64,000 bases of DNA from Limnobacter alexandrii (GCF_005871185.1 NZ_SWKN01000006.1:457927-521926); one strand, 5' to 3'. Positions 40,459-50,789 are shown, numbered from the stretch's first letter. Numbers and translations are program-made. Notes: generated by a model not told the origin, from the letters alone.

Positions 40459-43161
40459 TCAGTTTGACGCCCTTGGCACCTGAAGCACCTTGGTTTCACC
40501 CACTTTGGCAGCTTGAATTTGAGCATTGGTGTACGGCAAACGCGCCCAGTTTTTCTCTGAATAGGCCTTGGTGTAGTCATCAAAGTGAGGGTTGGCAGGG
40601 TCGGTCGACAGCGAATAAGTCAACATGGCATCAGCCTGTGGCTTGCCGTTGTCATCCCAGGTTACAGCCTGAATGTAACTGTTGCCGTAAGTCACTTTGT
40701 AGCCTTCCGAATTCAGTCGGTCAGGCTCAGTGCTCACAATCGTGAAAGCTCCTTCCGGGCTTGTGCCGCCAAAAATTGGCGTGGCACTGGCTTGCACGCC
40801 CGATTTCTGGATATTGCCCAAAGGCTCGTCCAGCGCAAAGCCAGCTGCCTGCACCGCCAAAATTGCATCAGCCAAAGCTGCAGCGGTGAAGGGGTTTACA
40901 AGGTTCAGTGTGTTGGGTGTGTTCACAGGGTCAGCCACATTGAAGCCATTGGCCCACAAATTGGTGGGCAATGACAAAGGCACCGGCACATCAAACGGCA
41001 AATGCAGTTGCGGCACGCCCACGGGCAAACCACCCGGGTTGGCAATGGCTCGGCTCCAGAACTCACGCCACAGGTGCGCACCTTTGCTGTCCAGGTTGGC
41101 CTTGCCATCCCAGGCCCCCAAGGCAGCGCAGGCGTCTGCGGTTTGAACTGGCATCAAGCCGGTGCTCAACAACACGGGCACCTGGCACAATGCATCCACC
41201 ACAGACTGCTTGGCCAAGGTGGCTGAATAAATCTCGCTGTTCAGCGCAATTTCTTTGAGGTTGTCTTGCGTGAACCGGTTGCCGGGTAGGCCATCTCCGC
41301 CGCCCAATCGGCGTTCCGCTTGAAGGGTGCACAAGCGGGTGCGCAGTGTGCGCTCGGCATTCTCATCGCCAATAATGCGGTTGAAACCGGTCAGCGGCTG
41401 GCGTGGGTTGCTTAACCAATGGCTGTCGTTGCAATTGGTCACGTAGTCGTCACGCTGAAGCGTAGGCAGATTGCCCGGGCCAAAAATGCCGGGCGCCGGC
41501 GCATCAGGATCACTGCCCCATTCACAGGCCTCGCGAGAACCATTCAGCACAGGCAAGCCTGGTGAAAGCTGACCCACCACGGTGTTGAATGGCTCGGCGG
41601 CGCAATCCGCAATTTTTTCATCAGTCACATGCGGCACCACAGTCACATCACCATAATAGGCAGGCTTGCCGGGACCGCTGGCCACGGTATTCACCCAAGG
41701 TACCCCCAATTCACTGGCATGCAGGTCAACAAACTCCTCCAGCGATTTGGCCAGGTTCCACTTGGCAAACTGGTTGATCAGTCGATCATTTTCCAGGTTC
41801 GCATCTCGCAGGGTAAATGCCATCAACTGGTTCCAACCCAACACTGGTACACCGCTGGCTTCCAGCACCAACATAGGCCCATAGTGGCTGCGGTACATGG
41901 TGCGCTGCATTTTGGTGATGCTGCCATCGGCCTGCTTCACTTCAATTTCAGTGGGCAGCGCGATCATGTCGCGCATCTCACCCTCATACATGTACTGGGT
42001 GGGGTTGGCCGGGTTAATTTGCAACTGGTAAAGCGTAAAGCGGAAAGCCGTTGAAACCGTGTGGCTCCAGGCCACGTGCTCATTAAAGCCAATCAGCACC
42101 GCGGGCACGCCGTAAAGGCCCACGCCCATGATGTCCATGGCCTTTTCGCCATTCAGTTCCAGAATGTTGTGGCTCAAGTACAAGCGCTCCGTGCCCTTCC
42201 ACGGAAAGTGGGGGTTGCCGTACACCAGCGATTGACCATTGGCGGTTGCATCCTTGCCGAAGGCGTACATATTGCTGCCAAAGTGGTCCTTGTTCTGCAT
42301 GGCAGTGAAGGGGTTCGGGTTGGCCTTCAACAATGCCACTTGCTCGGCAACACCGGGCGTTTTGGCTTTTTTACCGGCACTGGCCACCGGTAGCGAAGGG
42401 GCACCACCGCCGCCAGGCAAACCTGGCAGCACACCTGGGGGTTGGGCATTGCCAATTTCAGTCACAAACACCGAGCTGCTGGCCAACACCGCCAAGCGCA
42501 CAAAGCGGCGGTACATGTCGTCCGTGGTAATCGGGGCTAGCCATTCAGCATCGGCACAAGCGGCATGCGCAGGTACCTTGCTGCCGTCGGCTTGCTCGTA
42601 CTCATGCTCTCCGGCTTTCAGCTCGGTAATGTAACGGTTCACTCCGTCGGCATAACCAGCCACCACATTTTGAAAGTCAGGAATGGTTTTGTCACGGGTG
42701 CGCTGCCAAGCGTTACGGGTTATACCATCAGCACCCTCTTCTTCAAAAGCAAACAGGCTTTTCCAGAAAAAATCGCTGGCCACATTGTTGGCGGTCGAAC
42801 CATTGGGTTCAATGGTGTAGGTGCCATCGGGGCCAAAAAAACGGGAGCGCTCGCCGCGAATGGTCAACAGGTCTTCAAGAAACACACACAGGTTGTCTTG
42901 CGCAAAGGCATAACCCTGCCCATAGCCCAAACTGCCATAGTCTTTGGCCCGAATGTGCGGCACACCGTAAGTGGTTCGGGTAATGCTCACATCGTATTTC
43001 AGGTTGGGGTTGTTTTCGTTCGGGTTGGTGCGGCCATCGGTGCCGGCAATGTCGTTGTTGCTGCTGCCAAGGCAACCCGCCAACACCAACAGTACAACGC
43101 TGGCGGCGCCCGCCCGCAGCCCACGCCGCAACGCGGCCTCATTCATCAAGCCTGTAATCAC
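40459..43161 (-). CDS. Penicillin acylase family lipoprotein
   Basis: A 900-residue Ntn-hydrolase precursor. The N-terminus has a lipobox VVLLVLAGC (Cys 30). The A-chain region (TRTTYGVPHIRAKDYGSLGYGQG and AQDNLC) is followed by the autocleavage site HFG-SNMYAFG, where Ser 296 becomes the nucleophile, and by GNPHFPW and TVSTAFRFTLY. GTG 43161 is preferred because GAGGAG lies 6 bases upstream. The family hydrolyses amide bonds in beta-lactams, acyl-homoserine lactones or cyclic lipopeptides; this long subfamily, close to aculeacin-type acylases, has no proven substrate here. It is a single-gene unit ending at the terminator at 40387-40412. Confidence 0.9.
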   Translation of the reverse strand: MITGLMNEAALRRGLRAGAASVVLLVLAGCLGSSNNDIAGTDGRTNPNENNPNLKYDVSITRTTYGVPHIRAKDYGSLGYGQGYAFAQDNLCVFLEDLLTIRGERSRFFGPDGTYTIEPNGSTANNVASDFFWKSLFAFEEEGADGITRNAWQRTRDKTIPDFQNVVAGYADGVNRYITELKAGEHEYEQADGSKVPAHAACADAEWLAPITTDDMYRRFVRLAVLASSSVFVTEIGNAQPPGVLPGLPGGGGAPSLPVASAGKKAKTPGVAEQVALLKANPNPFTAMQNKDHFGSNMYAFGKDATANGQSLVYGNPHFPWKGTERLYLSHNILELNGEKAMDIMGVGLYGVPAVLIGFNEHVAWSHTVSTAFRFTLYQLQINPANPTQYMYEGEMRDMIALPTEIEVKQADGSITKMQRTMYRSHYGPMLVLEASGVPVLGWNQLMAFTLRDANLENDRLINQFAKWNLAKSLEEFVDLHASELGVPWVNTVASGPGKPAYYGDVTVVPHVTDEKIADCAAEPFNTVVGQLSPGLPVLNGSREACEWGSDPDAPAPGIFGPGNLPTLQRDDYVTNCNDSHWLSNPRQPLTGFNRIIGDENAERTLRTRLCTLQAERRLGGGDGLPGNRFTQDNLKEIALNSEIYSATLAKQSVVDALCQVPVLLSTGLMPVQTADACAALGAWDGKANLDSKGAHLWREFWSRAIANPGGLPVGVPQLHLPFDVPVPLSLPTNLWANGFNVADPVNTPNTLNLVNPFTAAALADAILAVQAAGFALDEPLGNIQKSGVQASATPIFGGTSPEGAFTIVSTEPDRLNSEGYKVTYGNSYIQAVTWDDNGKPQADAMLTYSLSTDPANPHFDDYTKAYSEKNWARLPYTNAQIQAAKVGETKVLQVPRASN

Positions 43162-43398
43162 TGCTGTCTCCTCTGCTTTCATTCTGGGCATGCATCGAGG
43201 CATGCCTTGTGTAATTAGTACCTCCCTAGATGGGAATTGGATTAAAGATCAGGGCTTTACCGACAGCCTTCGGTAAATTGCCCATGTCTTGCCAATGCAC
43301 CGAAAATTTTTGAAAGCTTGGTGTTAGCACCGATTCAACCCGCACCCGGCTTGCGCGACAATGTCCGTCTTCCGAAGCAAACAAGCAGGCCCAGACAC

Positions 43399-44910
43399 AT
43401 GCAACCCTACAAGAACGATCAAACTGTCGCCCACTTCATCAACGGCAACACTGTGAGCATTGCTGGCAGCAAAACAGCCAATGTGTTCAACCCGTCGCTG
43501 GGCGCTGTGGCCCGCCAGGTTGAGCTGGCCGATATCGCCACCGTGAACAATGCCGTGGAAGCCGCCAAAGCCGCGCTGCCTGCCTGGGCCAACAAGCCGC
43601 CATTGCAGCGCGTGCGTATCATGAACAAGTTCTTGGCCTTGATGAACCAGCACCGCGACGAACTGGCGGCCATCATCACCGCCGAGCACGGCAAAGTATT
43701 CACAGACGCGCAAGGCGAAGTCAGCCGCGGCATTGACATCATTGAATTTGCCTGCGGCATTCCGCAGTTGCTGAAAGGCGATTACACCGAACAGGTGTCC
43801 ACCAACATCGACAACTGGACGCTGCGCCAGCCTGTGGGCGTAGTAGCTGGCATTACCCCTTTCAACTTCCCCTGCATGGTGCCGTGCTGGATGTTCCCCG
43901 TGGCCATTGCCTGCGGCAACACCTTCATTCTCAAGCCCAGCGAACGTGACCCCAGCGCAGCCAACTTCATGGCCAATTTGCTGAAAGAAGCAGGCCTGCC
44001 CGATGGCGTATTCAACGTGGTACATGGCGACAAACTGGCCGTGGAAACCCTGCTAAACCACCCTGACGTGGCCGCACTTAGCTTTGTGGGCTCCACCCCC
44101 ATTGCGAAGTTCATTTATGAAACAGGCGCTCGCAATGGCAAGCGCGTGCAAGCCCTGGGTGGCGCGAAAAACCACTTGCTGGTGATGCCAGATGCCGACC
44201 TGGACCAAGTGACCGACGCGCTGATCGGTGCCGCCTACGGCAGCGCAGGCGAGCGATGCATGGCCATTTCCGTGGCTGTGATGGTGGGTGATGTGGGCGA
44301 CAAGCTGATCCCCAAACTGGCCGCCCGCCTGAAAACACTCAAAGTAACGGACGGCATGGACCTGTCCGCCGAAATGGGGCCGATTGTGACCGCAGAAGCC
44401 TTGAAGCGCATTGAAGACTATGTGCAGATTGGCGTGGACGAAGGCGCCACGCTGGTGGTCGATGGTCGCGGCCAAAAACCCGCAGGCTTCGAAAACGGTT
44501 TTTACACCGGTGGCACCTTGTTCGACAACGTGAAGCCGAACATGCGCATTTACCTGGAAGAAATTTTTGGCCCGGTTCTTAGCTGCGTGCGTGTGGCCAA
44601 CTTCGCCGAAGGCCTGGATTTGATCAACAGCCACCAATATGGCAACGGCGTTAGCTGTTACACCCGCGACGGCAATGTGGCCCGAGAATTCGGCCGTCAG
44701 GTGCAAGTGGGCATGGTGGGCATCAACGTACCCATTCCTGTGCCCATGGCCTGGCACGGTTTCGGCGGCTGGAAGGCCAGCCTTTTTGGTGACATGCACG
44801 CCTATGGCGAAGAAGGCGTTCGCTTCTACACCCGCCAGAAATCCATCATGCAGCGCTGGCCAGACAGCATCGAGAAAGGTGCCGAATTCGTCATGCCCAC
44901 CTCGAAATAA
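43399..44910 (+). CDS. mmsA: Methylmalonate-semialdehyde dehydrogenase (CoA-acylating)
   Basis: A 503-residue CoA-dependent aldehyde dehydrogenase. Characteristic MmsA sequences are present: [20 protein letters not shown], the catalytic Cys 287 in [11 protein letters not shown], and the C-terminal [17 protein letters not shown]. It converts methylmalonate or malonate semialdehyde to propionyl- or acetyl-CoA in valine and inositol breakdown. ATG 43399 matches the family start ([19 protein letters not shown]); upstream codons to 43318 are not supported. It is not next to other valine-degradation genes in this window. Confidence 0.95.
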   Translation: MQPYKNDQTVAHFINGNTVSIAGSKTANVFNPSLGAVARQVELADIATVNNAVEAAKAALPAWANKPPLQRVRIMNKFLALMNQHRDELAAIITAEHGKVFTDAQGEVSRGIDIIEFACGIPQLLKGDYTEQVSTNIDNWTLRQPVGVVAGITPFNFPCMVPCWMFPVAIACGNTFILKPSERDPSAANFMANLLKEAGLPDGVFNVVHGDKLAVETLLNHPDVAALSFVGSTPIAKFIYETGARNGKRVQALGGAKNHLLVMPDADLDQVTDALIGAAYGSAGERCMAISVAVMVGDVGDKLIPKLAARLKTLKVTDGMDLSAEMGPIVTAEALKRIEDYVQIGVDEGATLVVDGRGQKPAGFENGFYTGGTLFDNVKPNMRIYLEEIFGPVLSCVRVANFAEGLDLINSHQYGNGVSCYTRDGNVAREFGRQVQVGMVGINVPIPVPMAWHGFGGWKASLFGDMHAYGEEGVRFYTRQKSIMQRWPDSIEKGAEFVMPTSK

Positions 44911-44963
44911 TCCAATTCGCGTAGACTAAGTTTCAACTCAACTTCGGCTGCGCGAATTCTTCC

Positions 44964-47144
44964 TTGAACACCGAATTCAAAGCGGGCGCACTGGTCGCAT
45001 TCGGTGGATACGCTCAAGCAATTGTGTACGGCATGCTGGCCTTTGCCCCACTGGGGCAGGCCGGTTTGGCCTATGGCATATATGCCGGCTTGGCCAGCGC
45101 GCTGCTGGGCGGTTTTATGGGTGCACTGCTTGGAAAAGCGCCCGTTCAGTTTGGCGGACCGCGTTCTTCAACCGCGCTGATTATTGCCGGTTCGCTGCTC
45201 GGTTTTCTGCAAATTACCAGCAGCCACACGGAGCTCATGCTGTTGCTGGCCCTTGAAATTGTGCTGGCTGGCCTGTTGATTGCGCTGGCGCAACAACAAG
45301 GCGTGGGCAGGCTGATGCAGTTTTTGCCCGCCCCGGTACTCATTGGCATGAACACCACACTGGGCCTTTTCTCAGCCTACAAATTGCTGCCCGCCATGCT
45401 GGGTTTTGCGGTGTACACCACTGTCATTGAAGCCACCAACAACCCGGCACTTTTCTCACCCATGGCGCTCAGTGTGTCGGCCATCACAGTTGCGGTGCTG
45501 CTGTACTTCCGCGCCATACGCCCCAACCCCCTGGGCCTGGTGTACGGCCTGGCCTGTGGCTTTGCCCTGCATGCATTGCTGCTGTGGGTGTGGCCCGCAA
45601 ACCTGCCCGTGCAGACCGTGGCTGCCATGCCCAGCCACCCCTTGTTGCAAGCACCCAGCCTGGCGGGTAGCCTTCAACAGGTGTTTGCATTGTTGCTGGG
45701 CACACCCGGCCTGCTACTTCAGGTGTTGGTGGGTGCGGCGGTGCTGGCCTTGCTGGTGGTGCTGGAAAGCATGCAATCGCTGTTGCAGGTGGACCAAACC
45801 CTGGGGACCCGCCACAACACCCGGCAGGAACTGAATACCCTTGCATTGACCAATGTGCTGTGCGGCCTGGCCTTGGCCCTGCCCAGTTCCAACTATTTTT
45901 CCAGAAGCAATGCAGGCTTGGGCGTGGGTGCCCAAAGCCGTCAAAGCGAAGCGTGGTACGTCGGTGTGCTTACCCTACTGTTGCTATTGACCTGGCCAAT
46001 TCTCGCGCAATTGCCACTGCACATTCTCGCCACCGCCGTGGCAGTCAGTTCACTGTTTCTGATTCAAGGCAACACCCTGCATTTGATAAAACGCTTTGCA
46101 ACATCAGGTACACGCCGCCAAATGGCCCCCACCGAGCGTTTCACTGTGTGGGTGGTACTCAGCATGGTGTTTGTTACCGGCATCAGCAATTTGTTGGTTG
46201 GCACCTTGGTCGGCGTGCTGTTTGTGGCGGCCTATTTTCTTCAACAACAATCGGGCAGCGGCTTGCGCAGCATTGAATTCAAACCGGCCGCACGTTCGCG
46301 CAGCATGCGCCCGCGCGCCCACCGCCAGCAGCTGGATACCGCCTTTGAGCATTTGGCCTGGGTACGCTTCGAAGGCAGCCTGTTTTTTGGCAACGCCCCC
46401 GCCATTGCGATACGCCTGCACGATGAACTGGCACCTGCGAAATCGGCCCTGCTTGATTTCACCCACCTGCGCTACATCGACGACACCGCCTGCGACTGCA
46501 TTGAACGGCTGGTGAAGCAAGGTTTGCCCAACACCCACACCGTGGCTGTGTTACCCACCCAGGAACTGGCCATGGGCGGAGAATCCCTGCTGCGCAGTTG
46601 CCTTGAACGCCTGGGCATTGCCACACAAGGCCACATCGATGATGCCTTCTGGCACATTGAGAATAATTTGCTGGGCCAGGCCGTCTCTGAAAACACCGCT
46701 TGCACCGCCGACACCGCACTGAGAGACAGCCACCTGTGCGACCACATGAACCCGGCACAAATTACTGTGTTCACAAGGCACTGGAAAGCCAAGTCTCTGC
46801 CCGCCGGCCAGGCTTTGTTCAATGAAGGTGCCGAGCCCTGCGGCCTGTATGTCTTGCTGCAAGGGCAGTTAAGCGCGTGGCACCACACCGGCCACAGCAA
46901 TGAAAGACTCATGCGCTTTTGCCCGGGCAGCATGGTGGGCGAAATGGCACTGATTGACCGCAAACCACGTTCAGCCACTGTGCGCGCAGACAGCACCTGC
47001 ACCCTGCTTTTTTTGCCCACTGCGCAATTCGACCAATTACTGGAACACCAGCCCGAATTGAGCCAAATTTTGCAAAACAACCTTGCCCGCGAACTGGCCC
47101 TGCGCATCCGCTTGGCCAATCAAAGCCTCTCCCTTCTGCAGTGA
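44964..47144 (+). CDS. SulP anion transporter fused to STAS and cyclic-nucleotide-binding domains
   Basis: A 726-residue protein in three parts: a SulP membrane domain of about 11-12 segments (residues 1-420; KAPVQFGGPRSSTALIIAGS, and the Asn-Ser-Asn-rich LPSSNYFSRSNAGLGVGAQS); a STAS domain (about 455-560; LLDFTHLRYIDDTACDCIER); and a Crp-like cNMP-binding domain (about 600-715; LPAGQALFNEGAEPCGLYVL and GSMVGEMALIDRKPRSATVR). The start appears to be TTG at 44964, since a stop lies 42 bases upstream in frame and no ATG exists between. The GEMALIDxxxRSATV box suggests that it binds cAMP or another nucleotide, which may gate anion transport. Confidence 0.9.
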   Translation: MNTEFKAGALVAFGGYAQAIVYGMLAFAPLGQAGLAYGIYAGLASALLGGFMGALLGKAPVQFGGPRSSTALIIAGSLLGFLQITSSHTELMLLLALEIVLAGLLIALAQQQGVGRLMQFLPAPVLIGMNTTLGLFSAYKLLPAMLGFAVYTTVIEATNNPALFSPMALSVSAITVAVLLYFRAIRPNPLGLVYGLACGFALHALLLWVWPANLPVQTVAAMPSHPLLQAPSLAGSLQQVFALLLGTPGLLLQVLVGAAVLALLVVLESMQSLLQVDQTLGTRHNTRQELNTLALTNVLCGLALALPSSNYFSRSNAGLGVGAQSRQSEAWYVGVLTLLLLLTWPILAQLPLHILATAVAVSSLFLIQGNTLHLIKRFATSGTRRQMAPTERFTVWVVLSMVFVTGISNLLVGTLVGVLFVAAYFLQQQSGSGLRSIEFKPAARSRSMRPRAHRQQLDTAFEHLAWVRFEGSLFFGNAPAIAIRLHDELAPAKSALLDFTHLRYIDDTACDCIERLVKQGLPNTHTVAVLPTQELAMGGESLLRSCLERLGIATQGHIDDAFWHIENNLLGQAVSENTACTADTALRDSHLCDHMNPAQITVFTRHWKAKSLPAGQALFNEGAEPCGLYVLLQGQLSAWHHTGHSNERLMRFCPGSMVGEMALIDRKPRSATVRADSTCTLLFLPTAQFDQLLEHQPELSQILQNNLARELALRIRLANQSLSLLQ

Positions 47145-47151
47145 AAGGCCA

Positions 47152-47178
47152 GGCACTAGAGGAATTCCTCTTTGTGCC
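47152..47178. terminator. Symmetric hairpin after the SulP gene
   Basis: GGCAC-T-AGAGGAATTCCTCT-TT-GTGCC: a perfect 14-base palindrome flanked by matching GGCAC/GTGCC arms, beginning 7 bases after the SulP stop. There is no T-run, so it is a weak terminator or a protein-binding site; the dyad is more symmetric than most terminators. Confidence 0.4.
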
Positions 47179-47229
47179 CAGCCCCGCCTTGCCGTATTTT
47201 CTCGGGTGTGCGCAACCTTGTAACACCCC

Positions 47230-47955
47230 ATGAACAAAGCAGAATTCCAGAAACGTTACGGCAATTCCATTGGCAAACCCAAACTCAGCTTGCTGCTGGG
47301 TGAAGCCAAAACCCCGTTTGAAGCCGCCAAACTGGCCGTGGGCTGGCGTTTCCTCGCCCGCAAAAATGTGGGTCAAGGCCAAACTGTGTTGTTGCTACCC
47401 GGCTTTGGAGCCAGCTCGAGCAGCATGACCTTCATCAAGCGCTATCTGGACTCTCTGGGCTACAAAGCCGTGCATTGGTCAGCCGGTTTCAACCACGGCG
47501 AAGTAGGCAAATTGCTTCCTCAGGTGATCGCCGACATCAAGGAACATTCCGAGCAGGCCCAGGCCCCCATCAAACTGCTGGGCTGGAGCCTGGGTGGCTA
47601 CCTGGCCCGCGAGGCCGCTCGCGAAGTGCAGCAAAACGTAAGCCGCATTGTCACCATCGGCAGCCCGGTGATTGGCGGGCCCAAGTACACTGCCGTGAAA
47701 ACGCTGTACGACATTCGTGGACTCGATGTGGAGTCCATCGAGAACAGCACCCTGAAACGCTTTGAGCACCCGATTGTGTGCCCCATCGTGGCGCTGTATT
47801 GCAAGAAAGACTCCATCGTGAGTTGGCAAGCCTGTATCGACCGCTTCAGCCCCAATGTCGAGCACATTGAGATTGACACCCCCCACTTGGCCATGGGTGT
47901 CAGCAAGGAAGTGATGAACCTGCTGCCTTATGCCCTGGGCACACCGCTGAAATAG
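47230..47955 (+). CDS. Alpha/beta hydrolase (lipase/esterase-like)
   Basis: A 241-residue cytoplasmic protein. VLLLPGFGASSSSMTFIKRY is the oxyanion strand, GWSLGG (Ser near residue 122) the nucleophile elbow, IVTIGSPVIGGPKYTAVKTL the next segment and EIDTPHLAMGVS the probable catalytic His region. It is related to PGAP1-type or PHA-depolymerase-like hydrolases. It lies downstream of the SulP transporter on the same strand with 85 bases and a hairpin between, so it is probably transcribed separately. Substrate unknown. Confidence 0.82.
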   Translation: MNKAEFQKRYGNSIGKPKLSLLLGEAKTPFEAAKLAVGWRFLARKNVGQGQTVLLLPGFGASSSSMTFIKRYLDSLGYKAVHWSAGFNHGEVGKLLPQVIADIKEHSEQAQAPIKLLGWSLGGYLAREAAREVQQNVSRIVTIGSPVIGGPKYTAVKTLYDIRGLDVESIENSTLKRFEHPIVCPIVALYCKKDSIVSWQACIDRFSPNVEHIEIDTPHLAMGVSKEVMNLLPYALGTPLK

Positions 47956-47992
47956 ACGGGTATTCACCTGTGTCCTCCGGGCTTTTACTGAC

Positions 47993-48020
47993 TTGAAACT
48001 TTCCGCCAGCGGCGTAGACT
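47993..48020 (+). promoter_or_regulatory. Candidate sigma-70 promoter for the CBS-domain gene
   Basis: TTGAAA at 47993-47998 and TAGACT at 48015-48020, 16 bases apart, about 158 bases before the CBS-protein ATG. GCGTAGACTAA also occurs upstream of the SulP gene (44919-44929), which suggests that TAGACT is used as a -10 element in this genome. Confidence 0.35.
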
Positions 48021-48177
48021 AAATTCTTAGTGGACGGTGCTTGCACTGCCACGACACAAGGCAACAAACCCTTGTGCCTGTACCCCCTTTTTGCATGCAG
48101 TCCGTCCTGCAAATTCACCCGTCGGCCCCAAGAAGCCAGCGGATGCAACACCACTGTGTGTCAAAAAGGGTTTCAAC

Positions 48178-48774
48178 ATGATCAGACAACACTACCAAGC
48201 ACTCGAACACATCAGCGCTGGCGCCACTGACACCATTACAGTCAGCGACCCCAGCCGCCCTTTGAAGCTGACAGCCGATTCGCCAGCCTTCGACGCCATG
48301 ACAGACCTTCGGCGTGTCCACCCCGTCAGCATTTCCGGCTCGGAGACACTGGAACAGGCCCGCACCACCATGATTGTCTGTGGCGTCAAACTGCTGTTCG
48401 TTCGCAACAGCCACGGCCATTTGCAAGGTTTGCTCACCGCCAATGACCTGGCTGGGGAGCGTGCAATCAAGGAAGCATCGTCAAGCAACCGCAACGTGCC
48501 CGAACTCACCGTGCATGACGTCATGGTCAAACTGCCCGATCTTGAGTTCCTGGAATTTGGCGCAGTGTCGCGTGCCGAGGTGGGGCACATCATCGCCACG
48601 CTGCGTGAACACAATCGCCAACACGCACTGGTGGTCGACAACCGCACCGGTCAAATGCGCGTGGTGGGCTTGTTCTCCTCCACACAAATTGCGCGCCAAA
48701 TGGGAATTCCCGTGATGGACCCCGTCAAGGCCAGCACTTTTGCCGAAATCGAGGCCGCAGTGGCAGCAGCTTAA
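48178..48774 (+). CDS. CBS-domain protein
   Basis: A 198-residue protein with a pair of CBS motifs (VHPVSISGSETLEQARTTMI, then LFVRNSHGHLQGLLTANDLA, and NRTGQMRVVGLFSSTQIARQ). CBS pairs bind adenine nucleotides and act as energy or second-messenger sensors. No attached enzyme or channel is seen, so it is a stand-alone sensor or regulator. ATG 48178 follows a weak Shine-Dalgarno region; a longer in-frame opening from 48037 lacks family similarity. Its 3' end overlaps the convergent LysR gene by 4 bases. Confidence 0.83.
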   Translation: MIRQHYQALEHISAGATDTITVSDPSRPLKLTADSPAFDAMTDLRRVHPVSISGSETLEQARTTMIVCGVKLLFVRNSHGHLQGLLTANDLAGERAIKEASSSNRNVPELTVHDVMVKLPDLEFLEFGAVSRAEVGHIIATLREHNRQHALVVDNRTGQMRVVGLFSSTQIARQMGIPVMDPVKASTFAEIEAAVAAA

Positions 48775-49655
48775 GCATCCAGCCTGTTCAACAACTCGAC
48801 CACCAAAGGGTGGTCGATTCCTCTCACGTTCCACACGCCATGAATTTCCTCATGCAGGTCGTCGCATTGCCCCAACAATCGCAGACCGCTTAGGGTACCC
48901 GTGTCGTAAACACCCAGGCGGCTTACCGGAAACACGCCAAAGCCCCTGGCGGCAAACACCGACATCAAAGCACTGTCTTCGAACTCTCCCACCACGTGCG
49001 GCACAATGCCCCGCTGCTCAAACCAGTGGTTCAAATCCACCCGCAAACGGGAATGCCCGGTGGGCAACAGCACCGGCAATTTGGCCAGGCATTGCGGGAA
49101 ATGGCTCACATTGTGTTTGCTGGCCCACTTCGACGCGCCGTACCAGTCCACGGTGGCAGTGTTCAGCACCCTGCTTTGCATACGCAGGTTGGGGTTGGCT
49201 GGCGGGGGCTGCCCGGCAAACACAAAATCAAGGTGGTGTAGCGCCAATTCAGCCAGCAATTGTTCGGGCTCCCCTTCGTGGCAAGTCAGGTGCAAATCCT
49301 CGGTATTCAACACCGGTTTCAACAAGGAATGCACAGCCAGTTTCGAAATGCCATCGCACAGGCCCACCCTGAATCGCCGCACTGGTTTACTGGCCACAGC
49401 CCGCACCATGTCAGGCAGGCTTTGGCCAATCTGGAAAATTTCCTCGGCCTTGGCGAAAGCCATCTGCCCTGCCTCGGTCAGTGCCACGCCACGCCCTTCC
49501 GGTTTTAACAACTGATGGCCCAAATCCTTCTCCAGCTCGCGCACCTGGGCGCTGATGGTTTGAATCGCCATGTCCATGCGCTCGGCCGCGCGTGCAAAAC
49601 CACCCTCTTTGGCCACCATCCAGAAATAGTGCAAGTGTCGATAGTTCAGGGCCAT
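48771..49655 (-). CDS. LysR family regulator, NhaR-like
   Basis: A 294-residue regulator. Its HTH is in residues 1-60 (MALNYRHLHYFWMVAKEGGF and IQTISAQVRELEKDLGHQLL) and the rest is a co-inducer domain with VGLCDGISKLAVHSLLKPVL, similar to NhaR, the Na+-responsive activator of the NhaA antiporter. ATG 49655 has GGAG 7 bases upstream; a further-upstream start at 49694 is less supported. It is divergent from the TerC-type gene; the gap carries AACAGTT (49693-49699) and AACTGTT (49728-49734), a possible operator. Regulation of TerC or of ion homeostasis is inferred. Confidence 0.88.
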   Translation of the reverse strand: MALNYRHLHYFWMVAKEGGFARAAERMDMAIQTISAQVRELEKDLGHQLLKPEGRGVALTEAGQMAFAKAEEIFQIGQSLPDMVRAVASKPVRRFRVGLCDGISKLAVHSLLKPVLNTEDLHLTCHEGEPEQLLAELALHHLDFVFAGQPPPANPNLRMQSRVLNTATVDWYGASKWASKHNVSHFPQCLAKLPVLLPTGHSRLRVDLNHWFEQRGIVPHVVGEFEDSALMSVFAARGFGVFPVSRLGVYDTGTLSGLRLLGQCDDLHEEIHGVWNVRGIDHPLVVELLNRLDA

Positions 49656-49790
49656 ACAGCATCTCCAACAATGACTTCGTAAAAACCGCAGCAACAGTTC
49701 ATTAAATACCGGTTTTTCCGAAACAACAACTGTTACATCATGGCGCCGTGTTTAATTCAACCTTCATGGAGTATCAAAGTGGAAGCATTA

Positions 49791-50789
49791 ATGGAATTCA
49801 TGCATGCCGATTTTTTAGGCACGGCCACATGGATTTGGCTGTTGTTCATCGGCATCGTCGTCGCACTGCTCGCCTTCGACCTCGGCGTGCTGCACAAAGA
49901 CGAAAAAGAAATTGAGGTCAAGGAAAGCCTCTTGCTGTCCGCAGGCTACATCACCGCTGCGTGTTTGTTCGGTGCCTGGGTTTGGTACTACCTTGGCGCT
50001 GAAAGCGGCATGAACTACTTCACCGGTTTCGCCATTGAGAAATCACTGTCGATGGACAACGTGTTTGTCATCGCCATGATCTTCTCCTTCTTCGCAATTC
50101 CCCGAAAGTATCAGCACCGCGTGCTGTTCTGGGGCATCTTGGGCGTGATCGTGCTGCGCGCCATCATGATTGGCCTGGGTGCAGCCTTGGTGAAAGAATT
50201 CAGCTGGGTGCTCTACCTGTTCGGTGCATTCCTGATCATTACCGGTATCAAGATGTGGTTCATGGCCGACAGCGAACCCGACATTGAAAACAATCCGATC
50301 CTGAAGTTTTTGCGCAAACACATGCGCGTCACCGAAGGCCTGCGTGGCAACGCCTTTGTGGTGAACGAACCCGACCCAAAAACCGGCAAGGTGGTGCGTT
50401 TTGCAACCCCCCTGTTGCTGGCCCTGGTGTTGATCGAGTTCGTAGACCTGATCTTTGCGGTTGATTCCGTGCCCGCGATTTTCGCGATCACCACCGACCC
50501 CTTCATTGTCTACACCAGCAACATTTTCGCCATTCTGGGTTTGCGTGCACTGTACTTTGCCCTGGCCGCGATGATCCATCGCTTCCATTACCTGAAGTAC
50601 GCTTTGGCCATGGTGTTGGTGTTCATCGGCAGCAAGATTTTCCTGGTGAACTTCATCGGCAAATTCCCGCCTGCCTTCTCACTCAGCGTGACCCTGGGCT
50701 TGATTGCCGGTGGTGTGGTGTTCTCGCTGTGGAAAACACGCGGTGACAACAAAGCCGAGAAACTGGAACACGCTGCAGACCACAAATAA
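49791..50789 (+). CDS. TerC family integral membrane protein (Alx-like)
   Basis: A 332-residue membrane protein with about nine segments. The family motifs ending in Asp and Glu are present: LLAFDLGVLHKDEKEI, GFAIEKSLSMDNVFVIAMIF and IEFVDLIFAVDSVPAIFAIT. These acidic residues probably bind metal ions; relatives Alx and MeeF export Mn2+. ATG 49791 has GGAAG 5 bases ahead; a GTG at 49779 with GGAG before it is also possible. I see no yybP-ykoY riboswitch-like structure in the leader. A bidirectional terminator follows. Confidence 0.92.
   Translation: MEFMHADFLGTATWIWLLFIGIVVALLAFDLGVLHKDEKEIEVKESLLLSAGYITAACLFGAWVWYYLGAESGMNYFTGFAIEKSLSMDNVFVIAMIFSFFAIPRKYQHRVLFWGILGVIVLRAIMIGLGAALVKEFSWVLYLFGAFLIITGIKMWFMADSEPDIENNPILKFLRKHMRVTEGLRGNAFVVNEPDPKTGKVVRFATPLLLALVLIEFVDLIFAVDSVPAIFAITTDPFIVYTSNIFAILGLRALYFALAAMIHRFHYLKYALAMVLVFIGSKIFLVNFIGKFPPAFSLSVTLGLIAGGVVFSLWKTRGDNKAEKLEHAADHK

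Noticed and set aside
49660..49790. yybP-ykoY manganese riboswitch before the TerC gene
   Set aside because: The leader is short and lacks the paired GGGGAGUA-type elements and stems of that riboswitch.
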